A DNA stretch of 60,000 bases from Membranipora membranacea (taxonomy: Eukaryota; Bryozoa; Gymnolaemata; Cheilostomatida; Membraniporidae): the NCBI GenBank assembly GCA_914767715.1, contig OU612073.1, positions 9,860,001-9,920,000 of the forward strand, written 5' to 3'. Of this stretch, positions 1-14,700 are shown one piece after another. The stretch's first letter is position 1, and every line of letters starts with the position of its first letter. The notes under the pieces were generated by a model, which saw only the letters and a program-made list of their open reading frames with translations, was not told the DNA's origin and did no database searches. The position numbers were made by a program, and so were the translations under genes.

Positions 1-82
1 GAGAACACCAGACAAAGAAAAGAATAAATGTAACAATTGCAGGACAAAAGATCACAAGAAATAAACTGACATTTGGGCTTAC

Positions 83-94
83 CGATTTCTTCGG
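83..94 (-). CDS. Probable 12-nt dynein micro-exon
   Basis: Downstream of exon 694-539 (which ends QRLQHK in phase 0) the next convincing splice signals enclose only 12 nt: acceptor TTTTAG, then codons for P-K-K-S, then donor GTAAGC. The phase is 0 on both sides, so it adds four residues without disturbing the frame. The family has a Lys-rich, poorly conserved stretch at this point. Cassette use or skipping cannot be told from genomic DNA. Confidence 0.4.
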
Positions 95-3000
95 CTAAAA
101 GCATCAAATTGAATTTTCCAATGTGAAAAGTTGTGCAAGTCGGAAAAAGGGGGAGTTTCTTTGGCTACATTACTAAAGAACTACAACTACAAGTAGCTAG
201 AATGAGATTTTGGAAAAAACCGAGAACCCATTTGTGGAAGAACGGATCTTTGTGAAAAGGCAAAGTGATAAAAATTCTATACCATTGGTTTGTGATTGGT
301 TGGTTGATTGGTTCGAGACTCCTTGTCCTGTTATTGTCAACATTCAAAAACGTTATAACATCTTTTTCATGCAAAATGTAAATAAGCCCTCAATGCCAAC
401 ACGGGGCAAAGAGCAGGGCAAAAACTGACAAGACTATTCACACTGAACTCAAATCTGGCATTAAAATAACTCATTAGAAAACCGTTATAATCAAAGAAAA
501 CTCTACAGAAAACTTACTTCTTAAAAGGTTTTCCCTACCTTGTGTTGAAGCCTCTGATGTAGTAGCTGGTGCTCCCACTGTGGTATATCTTTACTCATGG
601 ACAGTATGATTTGTGTTCCCTTGTTTATAGCTCCTTGTATCTCATCAATGGTAGGCTTCAGTGTGACGACTGGGATCTCGAGCACAATGTCAGCCTGGAA
701 TAAAATAATCTCATTTACTTTACTTAAGTACTTAGGTTTATCGAAAGAAGAGTCTGGCCCAACCAGACAAGAAGTAAATTTAGCTTTCAGGTGCGCAATA
801 GGTAAAGGTCATTGAGAAGTAGACTTGCTGTTGTTATTACAGTGGAGTGAGACTCAGAAAGAAGGAAAAAATAATTTTCGGGTCATGTTATACTCCAAAA
901 GTAACTATATTGCTTCCCAACCCCGAAAATGTTTACTTTAACACCAATGGGCATGGAAGGTGCAGTAGGAGCAGAACACAGATTTGAATAAGAGGAATCA
1001 GAGCTGATACATACCTTGAAGAAGGGAGGCGACTCCTCCTGCACATCCTGATTGGTGTAAGCTTTGACGATATACAGTCTCTTCTTCATAGCGTCTAGAG
1101 ACAGTCTGGTACCTGGAATGTCATTGGTTAAAAACATTATTAAGGTTTGCAGATTTTTGAGTGAAGCCATTGTGACAATAACCTGTCTTTTGGGGTAGCC
1201 ATTTAATATGATTCAACCAGTGTATGTTAGGTTATACAGCTCAGTACCGAGACAAAAATCAAAACACTAGCAACAAAGTATCAAATTCTCTTTCCTAATT
1301 AGCAGACTGACAGCCCAGACTCCAATTTGTGCAAAGAATGCAGCTCAGTGCGTTCCCATAAGGTTTTGAGCTACTTGTAAAAGGTTAACTTAGGCAGAGC
1401 AGAGCCCTGGTAGAACTTTGAAGGACTTACATTTGACGAGTGCTTCAGTGTTCTTTTGAGTGACCATGTTGAGCATGGCGTAGTATGAGCATGGCTGACA
1501 CTCCTGACAGCGCTGTTTCTTGGCGTCCAAATTATTACACATGTAGAACTCCTCTGGGCTCAGTCCTACCTTCTCTTCCTCCAGCAGATTATTTTTGAGC
1601 AGATTTACTAGGTCATACATGGCCGACTCAACCAGCGAACTTTGCCTAAAAGATAGTTTTGTAAAATAGACGTAGAGTCCACCTTTCGTCGGAATGGAAA
1701 CTAGCCACTCCATATGCAACCAAGTCGCCACACAACCAAAAACATGTCATGTATGTATGTATATATGTCATATTTTGCTGCAATTGATGAAACGATACTT
1801 CAACATTAGGCAACTTGTACCTCTGGGTGGATCAGGCGAAGGCTGATCATCTACATGATTGAATTTGCAATGATTCAGGGTGTTACAGATAACCATCCCT
1901 GCTAAGTAACTCGGCAACTAAGAAGCCAGGTTGTATATAACCGAGTAATCAAGTGTTCAAGATGCCAAGTCAGATAGAGGCCAAGTTACCAAGTAGCCAA
2001 ATACCCAAGTGGCCAAGTAGACTTACTTGGCAAGAGTTTGACTTGCAGCGTCACAGGTAGCCTGGGTGTTAGCCTGGAATTGTTCTACAGAGAGTGGTTC
2101 CTCCTCGGGTAGGTCACAGAGAGGTATAGAGGACATCTCCTCGAGTACTGCCTCAATACGGCAGTCCCAGATATCACTCACTGACTTAATCAGGTTAAAT
2201 AGTGACAGCAGTGATCCCTTGATATTAGCCAAATCTGAAATATAATAAGAATTTTTGGGTGATTATCATATCACTGTTTGGTAACAGGGTTCTACTCCTA
2301 GCAATTGGGTCGATTACAGGGTTTTATATACATCAGGCCTTACATTGATACTACAGAGACACATTTATTATTTCATCTGATACATCTTCATACCGCACTC
2401 CTTCCATAATAACTGACGTTTTGCACAAAGTTATAGAAGGATACAGGATTTGAGTCGAGGCCTCAGATTTTTGTGGCTCCATTGTGTATGAGAGAATTCC
2501 TCATAAGACCAATAAAACTCATGTCTGCACATTTTACTATGATTTAATACATACACTCATTGATCTTGATTGAGCTCCAGGTGAGAGAGACAACTCCTGG
2601 TTTTACAGCTTCATCTACACGGTCTGTGAATGGTTTGAGCATTGGAGCTACTGCTGGAGGCAGTGGTGATATCATATTCTTATACTCATCTAACATGGAG
2701 TTTAGTCTGTAAAGTAGTGAAATATAAACACCCGGCACAGTTTGAGCACTTGGACTGTTATGATATTAGGGTGATATATTGCTTTTTTCAAACTTCTGAA
2801 TATTCTATTGGAAAACATGTCTGATAGATCAAATCAGAGAGTAGAAGATATAGAAGATATTCAGCTGATCCTGAAGGATTTATTGTTGAATGCCAAGGAG
2901 CGTATTGTCATTGATTAAAAAGTCAGTCCACTCATACTGAGACTGATGTGCCGTGTACGAGGGATCAGAGCAATATTTGGAGGAATAGTTAATATCAATG

Positions 3001-6000
3001 AAAGGAAATAAGAGGAATGACTGGAACACTATCTGTTCATGAGCTCAGGCTTATATAACCCTATTATATAGAGGTAGGCCTAAGTTCACTGCTTCGTTAC
3101 TCACTTGGTGCTGGTCTCAGCAAGTCTTGTCTCCTGAATGCACAGACTGGCAGCAGTGGCTGGTACCTCCAAATTCAGTTTCTGGAAATTGAAAAATAAA
3201 GTTGAAACATGATGATTATTGGAAACCTTTTTGAAATTTGCCATAGAAATAAGAGAAAAACAACTTGGCATGATTCTGAGTTCTAAATTTCTTCAATCTA
3301 AAAGATTGTTGATTTGATAGTAAACACTCTACCAGATTTCTTCAAAAATTGTAATAACCACCTGTAAATAAGAAATTGATCGATAAATTTACCTGCAGAT
3401 ATTTGGCCTCTTGAATGAGCTCTAGAATAGCCGGGTCAAGGTTGACAAACAGTTCCTTGGTCTCAGGATGTCTGACCAGAAGGGCGGCGTGTATACCAGA
3501 CTTAATAGTCTCAACAGCTCGACACCAGGAGCGATGATAGAGCATCTCATACTCCATCAGTACTGACGCCATCTTGTTGAAGTTACGAATCACCTTCTTA
3601 GCATCTGGTGTCTATTAGAAAGAGAAAAGTTTAATGGTCGGTCCTATTAGAAAAGTGGATATAATACCCAAGTAAATCTAATATTGTGAGTTCATAGGGC
3701 AAATAAAAATAATAAAAATTGTGGAAAATTGCATTTTAGTTTTTTTTTAATATTTTAGCAAGGATCATAGTGGATCATAGTGGTCAGGTAGAGGCAATAG
3801 GTCACTATGATCCACTATGATCCACTATGATCCACTATGATCCACTATGATCCACTATGATCCACTATGATCCACTATGATCCACTATGATCCCAATTTT
3901 TAGACTTTAGTTTTACTGCAATTAGGTTCACAGGCTGTTTATTTCATAAGCTCTTTAATCATAAATGTATGGTCTGGTAAAGGGACTACCTATAATCTCA
4001 CCTGTTGGGCTTTTTAAAGTAGACAGATGTGAATGGATCTGATTCAATGCATCCTGATTTGTACTAGCTGTACTAAAATAAACTCAATACTGCAACACTT
4101 TTTTCATATGTCTGGGTACTTTGGAGTTTTAGTATGAGACTCACCATAAGAATCTCCTTGTGTTGTTTGAACACTCTCATAGGAGCGTCGATACGTCTGT
4201 AGAGCTGGCGAGCCCAGGCTATACGGCCAGCTACAGGAGGCAGGTTACGGGCACTAGGAGGCTCATTCTTAAGCTTCTGATATAGTTTCCTCACAGACTC
4301 CAGGTCACGACCGTAGTTTCCGAGCAGTTTTTGATACTTCTCAGTGATGTTAAGCTGAGCTCCCTCAATTCGCTCAAACTTGCCAAGTAGATCCAAGGCT
4401 TTCTCAGTCTAAACGAAAAAAGAACAAACACTAATTACGTGAAAGGTCAAGGTCAATGAATTAACCAATCAATGACAAAGAGGAAGTTTGATATTAATTC
4501 GTTTGAATCATGTGACAATCGTGAAAATGACATGGACAGAAATTATCAGTACGAGGATAAAAACTGATGAAATAAATACGCAAGGTTTATATGAGAAAAG
4601 CCGATGGACAAGAGAAAATAATAGCATACAAGCACTAACAATGATTGGATTAAAGTTTACCAACGAACCGTATTACGCTACAAAACGAGAGGGTGCATGA
4701 TATTGTGACAATAAATTACCAAAAGTAATGTTAATTCTTCATGTTCAATGTATTTTCTGACTTGCTTAAAAGTTTTATCTGAATCACTGTTGAGTGGCCT
4801 TGCTTGATAAGATCATTTGGTTGATCAAAACAACTATAATCTTTCAGCCATCCCCCTCCAGATATCATTTTACACAGACTGATGTCACTAACATACACAT
4901 GGTTACTAAGCTGAGAGTTGTCCTGTCGTCTCATTTAGCAACCCTATACCAACTTAATCCAGTTGAATCACTCTGAAGTCAGACTCACCGATAAGTTTCT
5001 AGTGAACCAGGAGTCCATGAATCCCTGCAGACTCATCTGTAGCGAATCAATCTGAGTTCTAAAGTCTACATAGTCGTTGTCAAAGTCCTGTCTCCTGTGA
5101 TCCAGAAGGTCATAGTTCTTCTTCTTGAATGTGTCTACCATGGTTTTGTATCTGAGAGCTATGGCGTCTATTCCCTCAATACGTACATCGGCTAGCCCTG
5201 TTAGGTTATAAAATACATCAGCCGTTATTACAATAGATTATGACCGTTGGGTAACATATTGATGTCTTTTCAGATGTAGGGGTCAGAAGACTAAATGGTT
5301 TTATTTTTGTTTTAGGTTACAAGCAAAGGCATGTGTGTCAACTTATATTATATTTCAAACAGAAACTGTTTTATATACCATACGGGAATTAATTTTTTTA
5401 AATTATAATATATAATACTACAATAATAAATTTAAAAAAAATATATATATAATATTATAATAATAAAGTAAATTAAATATATATAAATATATATAATATC
5501 GTAATATTATAATAAATAAATAAAAAAAGTCACATACCGGTGAAGGCTTCGATCGTGTTCATCATGTCTCTGATTTTCTCCAGTCTCTTACAGAAAGTAT
5601 CAAACTTTCCGAAGATGTAGTTCTCTGAGAACTCAAACTGTCTCTCGTTGGGGTTCTCTCTCAGCTTCTCCTTTGTCTTCTGGAAGTTGTTCTGATAAGC
5701 CTCATTCAGCTTCATACAATCAGCTATTCTCGTCAACAGAACTGGTCTAAAAATTTAAAAAAGGTACACAATATTATCGCGGTCAGTTATATCCATGAAC
5801 AATTACACTCACAGCAATTCAGAAATTTCAAGATACAATTCAATCAATGCTGTGGCAAGTGCATTCTCAGAGATCTCGGTCTATGGTTTATAATTGAAAC
5901 TGCTTGATCTGCAAGATAAGACAACTCTGGTTCAAGACAGGCGACAAATAATGCAGGAAACTTGCGTATTATGACGCTTACCTTTGCAGCTCCCAGATCC

Positions 6001-8693
6001 TGCTGACATCTCTAGTGATGTAGGCTTTGCACATTGTGATCATCTGATTTGTGACCTTGACAAAGAGTGAGGTCATCCTCTCTGATGTGTTGTAGTAGCC
6101 TGAGATACTGTATATCATACGAATAGCGTTCATCAGTCCTGGTACCTGCTCTGTCAACTCAGCCTAAAGCAACGGAAAAAAATCATCATAAGAACAACAA
6201 TATGATTGTAGCTGCGATTGCTAGCAATTTTGACTTGATATATAAATTGTAATAGATTCTAGCACAATTTAGATTTTTATTCAATTAATTGATTAATTAT
6301 ACCCTATTCAGAGTTGTCAAGACTCCTTACTTATACCAAATCTTCAATCAGGCTACAGGGTAAAGACAAAAGAATTTTGAAAGAGTTTTCTGTGATAAGT
6401 AGCCGCAGGCTAGAAGACCACATTATATCAGATCAATCTAAACTTTTTACATCTGGGAGCACTCTCGAATCCCATTAAGGCCAACTAGAGACAAGTAGTT
6501 CTTACAGGGCTACACTTGACGAGTGGTCCAAAGAATTTGTCCAGAGTGTAGAGGTATTTCACATTGTCTTTAGCTTCATTGGCTGCATCAGTGATTCTGA
6601 TATCAAGCTGTCTCCAGTTAACCAGAGATTTAGATTTGGCTGTCTGAAGAACTCCAACTACAGCCTTACATTTCTGGCTCTTAATCTGCTCCAGCAGGCT
6701 GTCAAGGAAAAAGAAAGTCGACATTGAGTTCAACAACACAAAGAACGAAAAGCCAAACAAGTTAAAACATATGTAATGCATGTAATAATTTGTGAAATAA
6801 AAGAGCTTAGTCTTGGTACTCAGTTGGTTGTTTGCTGGAATCTGTGGCTTTTCAATTTTGGTAATCAACCTTAATTATCATATATGAGCTTAATTTTCTC
6901 ATTGATACACCATTATATTATATTATATTACTATATCTTACTTGTTGAACTTTGCCATACGACTCTTCCAGTAAGTGAGCTCAGCAGACGGGCCGATGTC
7001 GTCAGCCTCCCGTCTCATCTGTTCACTCTCAGTGAGAACCTGCTCTATCTGCTTTGCCCACTGGGACAGTATCTCTTCCAGTTTCTCCACAAACTCTCCA
7101 TTTGTGGCTGAAATGAAATGAAAAAACTGAAAGTTGATTTGAAATACGAAAAATAAAAAAATACCGTAAAATCTCAGATACCAAAGATGCACATCTCCCT
7201 ACAGAAAAGAGTTCGACCCAAATTTAAAAAGCTTGATGTCCCGATCTTCACACTTGTACAGGTCCTGATTAACATTTCTAATCATTCATCATGTTGAAGA
7301 TTATGAATAAATTGCAGCACAATGATGGACTTCAGGATAACAAAATATTTATTCTGCCCTATCAATTCAAGGTAGGTAATAGTATGATGCACATTAAATG
7401 TACTTATTGTAGATTGTCTCTGTACAATATGAATGTAAGTACATGTACAGTACATGTATAATTAAAAAAGGACAATGTCTTGTGAGGCCACAGAGTATTT
7501 ATGATGTACTTACCCCATTCCTGATAGTCAGACACAGTTCTGATTTTAGCCAGAGCTGCGTCTAAGTCACACTCCTGTAGATGGATCTGATCCTCCAGGC
7601 TGACCTGAGCTGAGGTCAGCTGATGAATAAAACTGTCAATCTGCTCAAGGAAATCACTGACCTGTCTCCCTCCGGAACTCGACAGAGCTCCCCAAGACTG
7701 AGATAAAATAACAAAATCAAAATAATCAGCTATCTATGCCTATACAATCTGAAACATTATCATTATAACTTTAGATCGCTGATTTTCATAAATATTTATA
7801 TACATCTACCAGCTCAGTGGTCTACATCGACCTAAATAGCATACCCTCTCCTAAAAAAGTCTTAAACATAATGAACACAAATCTGATGCGTATTCTGTTA
7901 TTGAGGAAAGGTTTGCACAGGCTGGAGTTAGCTATCTTGCATTTACTCGCCCGCTTTAAATTGTCAAAACTCCTATTTCGGTTTGCCCAAAATTAAATGC
8001 TAGCTAATATTAAGTTGCCCCCTCAGCTTTAACACTAGCTAATATTTACTCCACTGTAACACACAAAAATCAATCAGTACCCAATAACATATTATACCAT
8101 CTTTACCTCTTGTGACTGAAGTACAGGAAGCATAATTTTAGCGAGAGATTTCTCCAGGCCTGTCAGCACTTTACCGTTAGCTTCCATGTAGCCAAAGTAT
8201 ATCTCGTTACCGAGCATGTTTGGTGTGATGGCTTTCTCATTGATCACTCGGCTGAACCACACGCATATTCCTGTCAGTGGCTAAAAGTCAAAGAAGAACA
8301 AACATTACAGTCTTAACGCATGGAACGGATTTCACTTAGGAGTCAGCACAATTGAGGTCAGCTCATATAAGTATTAGCAGGGTATTTGACTGCCAGGTAG
8401 AACAAGGCGATAGCTTTGGAAGTTCTTGTTATTCACAAAATTAAATTAACCATTAGCAGACAGCTCAGTAATGTGGGTCAGGCCAGGACTGGAATTGACA
8501 ATATGCTTAGCAAAAACCGCCAAAATTCCATCCATAGACAAAATGGTATCAATAATAATAATCACATAATTTGCACACCGATCTGAATGCATGTGTGTGT
8601 TCTATACATGAGGAATGATTCATAAAGACCGACCAAAGCAAATATAATATATGTACACACATATTCGTCTAAACATAACGAGAACATAAACGT

Positions 8694-8726
<33 letters not shown>

Positions 8727-11700
8727 CATATACACTAATCAGAATATTTACAGAACATTTACGAAACACAATGTTACTATTTACCTCATGACTGCCATCT
8801 GTGACAATGACACGTTTAGCCATAGTGCTTGTGGCGATACTGGAGGCATCCGACCTCATACTAGGATCTCGAGCTGGGGGCTCCTGGTAGTAAAACTGTA
8901 GAGTTCTCTGACCTCCTGGCCCCAGAAACTTCTCTATCAGATCAAACTGTGTAAAACAATGTGGGGATATATTATATTTACATTACATTATTATTTATCA
9001 TATATTATATTAAAACGACGTCAACAAAGTTGAACAAGAGGAATTATTCACATCTATCGCATTTGAACTGGTATTTTCCTTTTTGGCTGGCTGGCAGTGT
9101 GAAAACCAAACATCGAGATGTGCTTATCACCAGCAGTCACATTAACTTAGATCAGTTGTGTGGAAGATTCGAAAAGCATAACCATTGGCCTAATTATCAT
9201 GAGTTTTAGGTGCCATTGCTAAAAATCGGATTCGAAAGTATACTTACACTTTCACATGATGTAGTTTGATCATCAATTGTAGCCACATCCAATTTCAGAT
9301 AATCAGCAGTCTAAAAATTGAAAAGAAAAATTATATGTTAGATCCGGTTAGATTAGTATTTCATATTTTTACGTTGATGATTGCATGTAAAAAATATACC
9401 TGATCTTCCTCAGAAGTCTAAGCATTATAATTGTCTTATGAGAACGTTGTCGTTGTTCTTATTGAATGATATTTCACTCAATATAATGTAGATAATTCCT
9501 TGGTACTTACAATGCTGAACAGGAACTTGTATCTTTCATCAACCTGTAAATAAAAATTTGACAACTATTGTTTATTTTGTAAAACAAGGTACAGAAAGAC
9601 TAATTAAAATATCAAAAATGGAACACAACTCCTGTGGTAGAGAAAAAATAGTTGGCCATTGCTTACTTTAGAGAGGTTAAATGTTTTCATAATATGAGCT
9701 GGTAGGATGGGTCTCAGATCGTCTGAAACAGTAGATGTGGAAGCCTTCCTGCGAGGTTCACTGATTGATCTTCTCCTGGCAGCGCTGATGATCGACATCT
9801 TTGTGACCGATTTCTCGTACATTCTCTGAGAATCAAATTGGGGCTGACTGTATGACGGCAGGGTGACAGATCCTCTTATTCGCTGCCTAGCTTCTAGAGA
9901 TGATGACCCAATAGGTTGGGGACGAGTTAGAATAGTTTGATTTTTGGATGAGATAGATGAAGTCCGCCTTAGCGGTATTTTCTCATACTGTTTCTCATCT
10001 TGTGATGTTGGTGGCGGACCTGACCGATCAGTGTCTGAGGAACTGGTCATGTCAGAAAACTTTTCTGTCCCAGAGGAGTCTGAGATTTCTAAGATTGGGC
10101 TTGCCATATATGGTGTTTTTGTTCGCTCTGTGTCTAAAGCATTCTTCCTGGAGCTCGGCCGAGAGCTTTGTGGCCGGGATCTGGCACTGGCAGCTGATTT
10201 GACTCTAGCGCTTGCGGGTCTTGTACGAGATGCCCTCCCTGTTGAGCTTCTGTTGAAAGTTTTCTCTTCCATATCAAAAGAATCGATCGAAGACTTATCT
10301 GTGTAATCGTCAGATGGTAATACATCTTCAGGAACAAAGTCTCTTCTCAAGTCAGCTTTGGAGTCCTCTTTAGCAGCCAAAGGTACAATCATTGGGTGCA
10401 AACCCATAGCAGGGATGCTAAGTTTTCCGCGGGCATCCGTACGGGTCAGAAGTCTTTTTGGCAGGGCATCAGTGATTGATGACGTCGGGCCGTACTCTTT
10501 AATAGTTCCACTGACTCGCTCCATGCGATCTAAGTCCTCATCAAAAAGTAAACGCTCCTCAGTTTGATCTTCCTCTGTGAGGGTGAGAGAGATCTTCTTG
10601 CCGTCTTGAAAAGATTTTGTCATCTTTTCTCTCGATTCTTGCATTCCTGAGAAATCTGGCATCGGTTCTTTTTGTAGAACCTCTGAGCTCAGTTCACCCA
10701 GCACACTTTCAGCATCACTTTCCACATCTTTGTGTTTTATGTCAGCAAAATTGTGACTAGAGGATGAAGACTGTGCCACTTCATTTTTATGATGAGCCCC
10801 GTCCGAGGAGGAGTCCACACCTGACTGTTTGGATGTGTGGGGTGCTTGTTTCGATTCCGACTCTGACATCACGGAGTTACGATGCATTTCCAGTTCGCTT
10901 TGATCATCAGACATAGCATACATCTCATTCCTGCTCTCGAACAAGCTGTCACGATCAACCTCGGCTATAGAATTCAAAGCAGCAGTCACTTTGTTAATGA
11001 GCTGTATCTTAGAGATCGCATTTTTAAATCTGCTCAAGGGCAGCCGATCCTTGATAAATCCAGATCCTTGGTTAGCTGACTGTAATCCGGAGTGGAAGGT
11101 GGTAGAAATGTGAGATTCCTCTGAGATATCAGTCAGCGTAGGCTGGAACGGTGGATAAAAACTATCCTGGCAGCCTGAGTTATCAGCGGTGCTGCCTTGT
11201 GGTTCTGGCATGTTGACTCAGGATTAATAACCTTACGTAGCAGTGAGCTATAGACAGTCTGTACATGTACAGCTTGATGTACTGTCATGTGTATTAAGAC
11301 AAAATAATTACTGGACGACTGCAATTAGCTGAGATTGAACATTTGTAAGAGGATTAACAGTCACATCATGGCAACAGGAAGAGAGGCTACAAAAACATGA
11401 GTTGATGGTAACATCAGAAAAATGTTACCCAAATACATGGGGGAACAAAATGAATTCTAATTTCAGAAATAAAAAACTTCCATTAAAGTCTGATGGCTTG
11501 CTTTTGTTCCGGCTGAACAAATGTAAGCATGAAAAAAAATTTATAATGGCAACAAAGTCTTTGAGAAGAAGAAGGAAAATACAAGTAATATAAAGATAAT
11601 CCCTAATGACAATATTGATTTCAGGTTCAACATAACGCTGAGCTATATATGCCTGATTATGTTAATTGATGAACAAATCATAAAAATTCACTTCCAATAA

Positions 11701-14700
11701 AAGTCACTGCACAATAAAATAATTGATTTTTTTCTGTATAAGCAGGCAAAAATCACAGATGAATGCCAGCCGTAATACATTCAAAATACCTAAAAGGAGT
11801 TGTGTATTCCTACATGATTCCGGAGCTTTTTCACAAACTTTGGGGGGGGGGCTGGGGGGCACCGAACAAAGCTTGTCAAGACAGGCTAAGAGAAACATAT
11901 TTAAAAGTGGCTCCATATTTTTCACATACAAAGGCAAATGTCTGAGACTGCTCAAGGGTTATATGCTGTTCACGTCTTCTGCTGGTTTATCAAAGATCTT
12001 TCTACAGGCCAATATCTCTTGCACAAATCCTCAGATAGTACCCAACACTCACCAGCTTTTTGCGTTCCTCTTTCTCCTCCTTCTTTTTAGCCTGTAACTC
12101 TTTGAGAGTTTGTCCTGACAAAACATCCTTCTTTGGAGGCTACACAAAATAGATACGTATAAAGTGAATAAAACAGGGCTACTAATGAAAATGGTAAAGT
12201 TTGACCTAAGTTGCCTGAATTTTAAGTTGCATCCCAACCAGCCAGTTGCGGCTTACCAGTAGAATTGGTTCTACCCGAGATGCAGGCAAATAGGACCAAA
12301 AAATGAACACAGATGAATGACATAGAGTAATACACACTTAGAGCCCTCTTTCTACGGACCCATCAGCTGTATGGACATGATGAGATCATGAAACACCCTT
12401 ACTGATAAAATAATTCTTGGAAATACCTGAATGGCAACATTTGGAATTTGCTACCATTATGAAAAGTCTTTCATCATATTACATATATTACATATACATT
12501 GTATTACTATCATTTTGTCTATATCCTATTAACACATGGTAACTGGCTGAGAGTTTTTTTCCTTGTCTGCTGCTGCGTTTGGCTCAACCCCAGATATTGG
12601 CATCAGAGAAAAAGTTATAAAACTTGAACTGAAGGCAGCAATAAACAGCATCATAAGGTTCAAGAGATTGAAACAACATAATTCATAATAACTAACAAAT
12701 TTCTTCAAACAAATACACAGCTAATATTTCAAAGGAATTCAATATAATGGAATTAATAGCTCAATAATTTTAATGTTCAAAATTATTAGTTTAACAAGAG
12801 GCTGATTAAGAGTCTGGCATTTCACTTTCCAAATCATGAATAGAACTCATTGTATTGACCCCTTGTTTGCTGCTGCTAGCATGACTACTGCTGTTGAATA
12901 TAGCCTTAGAAACTGAATTCAAGTTCACAATGTTTCAGGGGGTGTACCGAGTTTCCAGGAGTCATTATCAACCTAGCATTACGCGCACACTCTATCTGGT
13001 TGCTGTTGCCAATTGTATAAAAACAAAATAAATGTCTATCATGAAATGTCACTGAAACGGTGGACTGCGAACAAATACTAATAATAAAAAGTAAACTTTA
13101 TGGCCCAGTCTACAACACACAGTTTCACTAGTGAGTTTGTTTGGAGTCATCGAGAACGGTTTGAAGAGGGAGAGGAAAGTAAATTTACACAAACTTTTGT
13201 CACTTTATTTCATAACCTAGTTTAATTTTCTATTTGCTCAAAAGTCTATGCGTGGCATTTGAGCTGTAAGTCACAGCAAATGTACTGAAAATCGTGTTGC
13301 GATGGCAGTAATAGAAATTTACATCGCACTGAGACAAAGTTTTTGGTCTAACTGGGAGGACAGTCTTTCCGTCCATGCTAGGGATAGGCGGGGGGGGGGG
13401 GGGGGGCAGAGCTAAGCCTTAATAAATAAGTGATTTTCCATAGGTTGTTGCAGATTGAAGTCATACAGAATTCTCTCATAATGTCAGACAACTTTGCCCA
13501 AATTAAGTTAGTCATTTATTCAACAGAATTTGGTCTACTTTAGCTTCAAAAACACAGAGATGAGTGAGATACAAATTAAGGTGATAGAATTAGGCTGTGG
13601 GTCACTAAGTCTAGACTGAACTCTTTGGTGTATCACACACACACATCCATCCTTTGAACTGATGTTAAGACGTTTACTTAATTACCCAGCCTCTCCAAGG
13701 ATATGACACAACTCTCTTGACAGCGCAGAGTTTAAAGATTGCATGCAAGAAAAGTCTCGTCTTGTGATAACAAACCAAACCAGGGGGTCAGACAGTTTAA
13801 ATTAAATGACAAACTCCTAAATGAATGGAATGTATGAATGAATGGATGTAGTCAATGCTTGATCAACTATCTGAACGAGTGAATGACCGTCTTGGGGCTG
13901 GAGGGTAGGGGGAAGGCCTTGAGGAATGTGTATAATGGTAGGGGTGGGTACAAAACGCAACATTCAAAACATAAACCTACCACTACAAATCCAATACCCT
14001 AATGCCCAATGCCCTAACCCCACAACCTCCTTTGATTTAATTTTGATACTGTAATACAAAAATAAAACCTCTACTATATAATATGGCTGTTGATTGCTGT
14101 TGGATCATGAAGTTCCTTTGACATGGTACAGCACTGAGCATTGATTTTCTGTCGTATTTGGCAAAAAACTAAGCAGTTTAGCGCTTTAGAACTTGGATTG
14201 ATTTTCAGCAAACTTCAAAGGACTTGCTGTAAACTATAAAATACCTAGGGCACTTTATTGGTGTTGAATATCTGCAGGAAAGCTTGTTATTCCCGTAAAC
14301 ACAGGTAATTATATGTCATGTTTGTAATCCTAAAAATTAGCTTTATTGTAAATGTCCCAATGATGGTTGCCAATGGTTTTGTCTCTGTAAAGCATTGTGG
14401 TCGACTCCTACCAGGTGTTACCAGGTAGTAAAATAGTCAAACATAGTTATTTATCATGGTTGAGATTGAATAATTAGTTTCCTGTCCTAAAGGTTTATAT
14501 TTTGAAAAAGTTGTACACCTTCCTGCTGAAACCCACAGATAAAGCTGAATGATTCCATAGAAAACTTGAATCTGAAAACACTGGGAAGGGTTTTATTGCA
14601 TAGAATATCATATATTATTATATCACAGGCTCTGTGATTTCTATAGATATAGTGTAGGCTAGCAACATAGAGTTATTATACACTCTATATATATAATAAC

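Noticed and set aside
3803-3892. CRISPR-like array
   Set aside because: Repeats are contiguous 10-mers without spacers, in a eukaryotic intron: a minisatellite.
9944-10306. 120-codon plus-strand open frame
   Set aside because: It is the antisense shadow of the Ser/Arg-rich dynein exon, with no start context, splice signals or recognisable protein.
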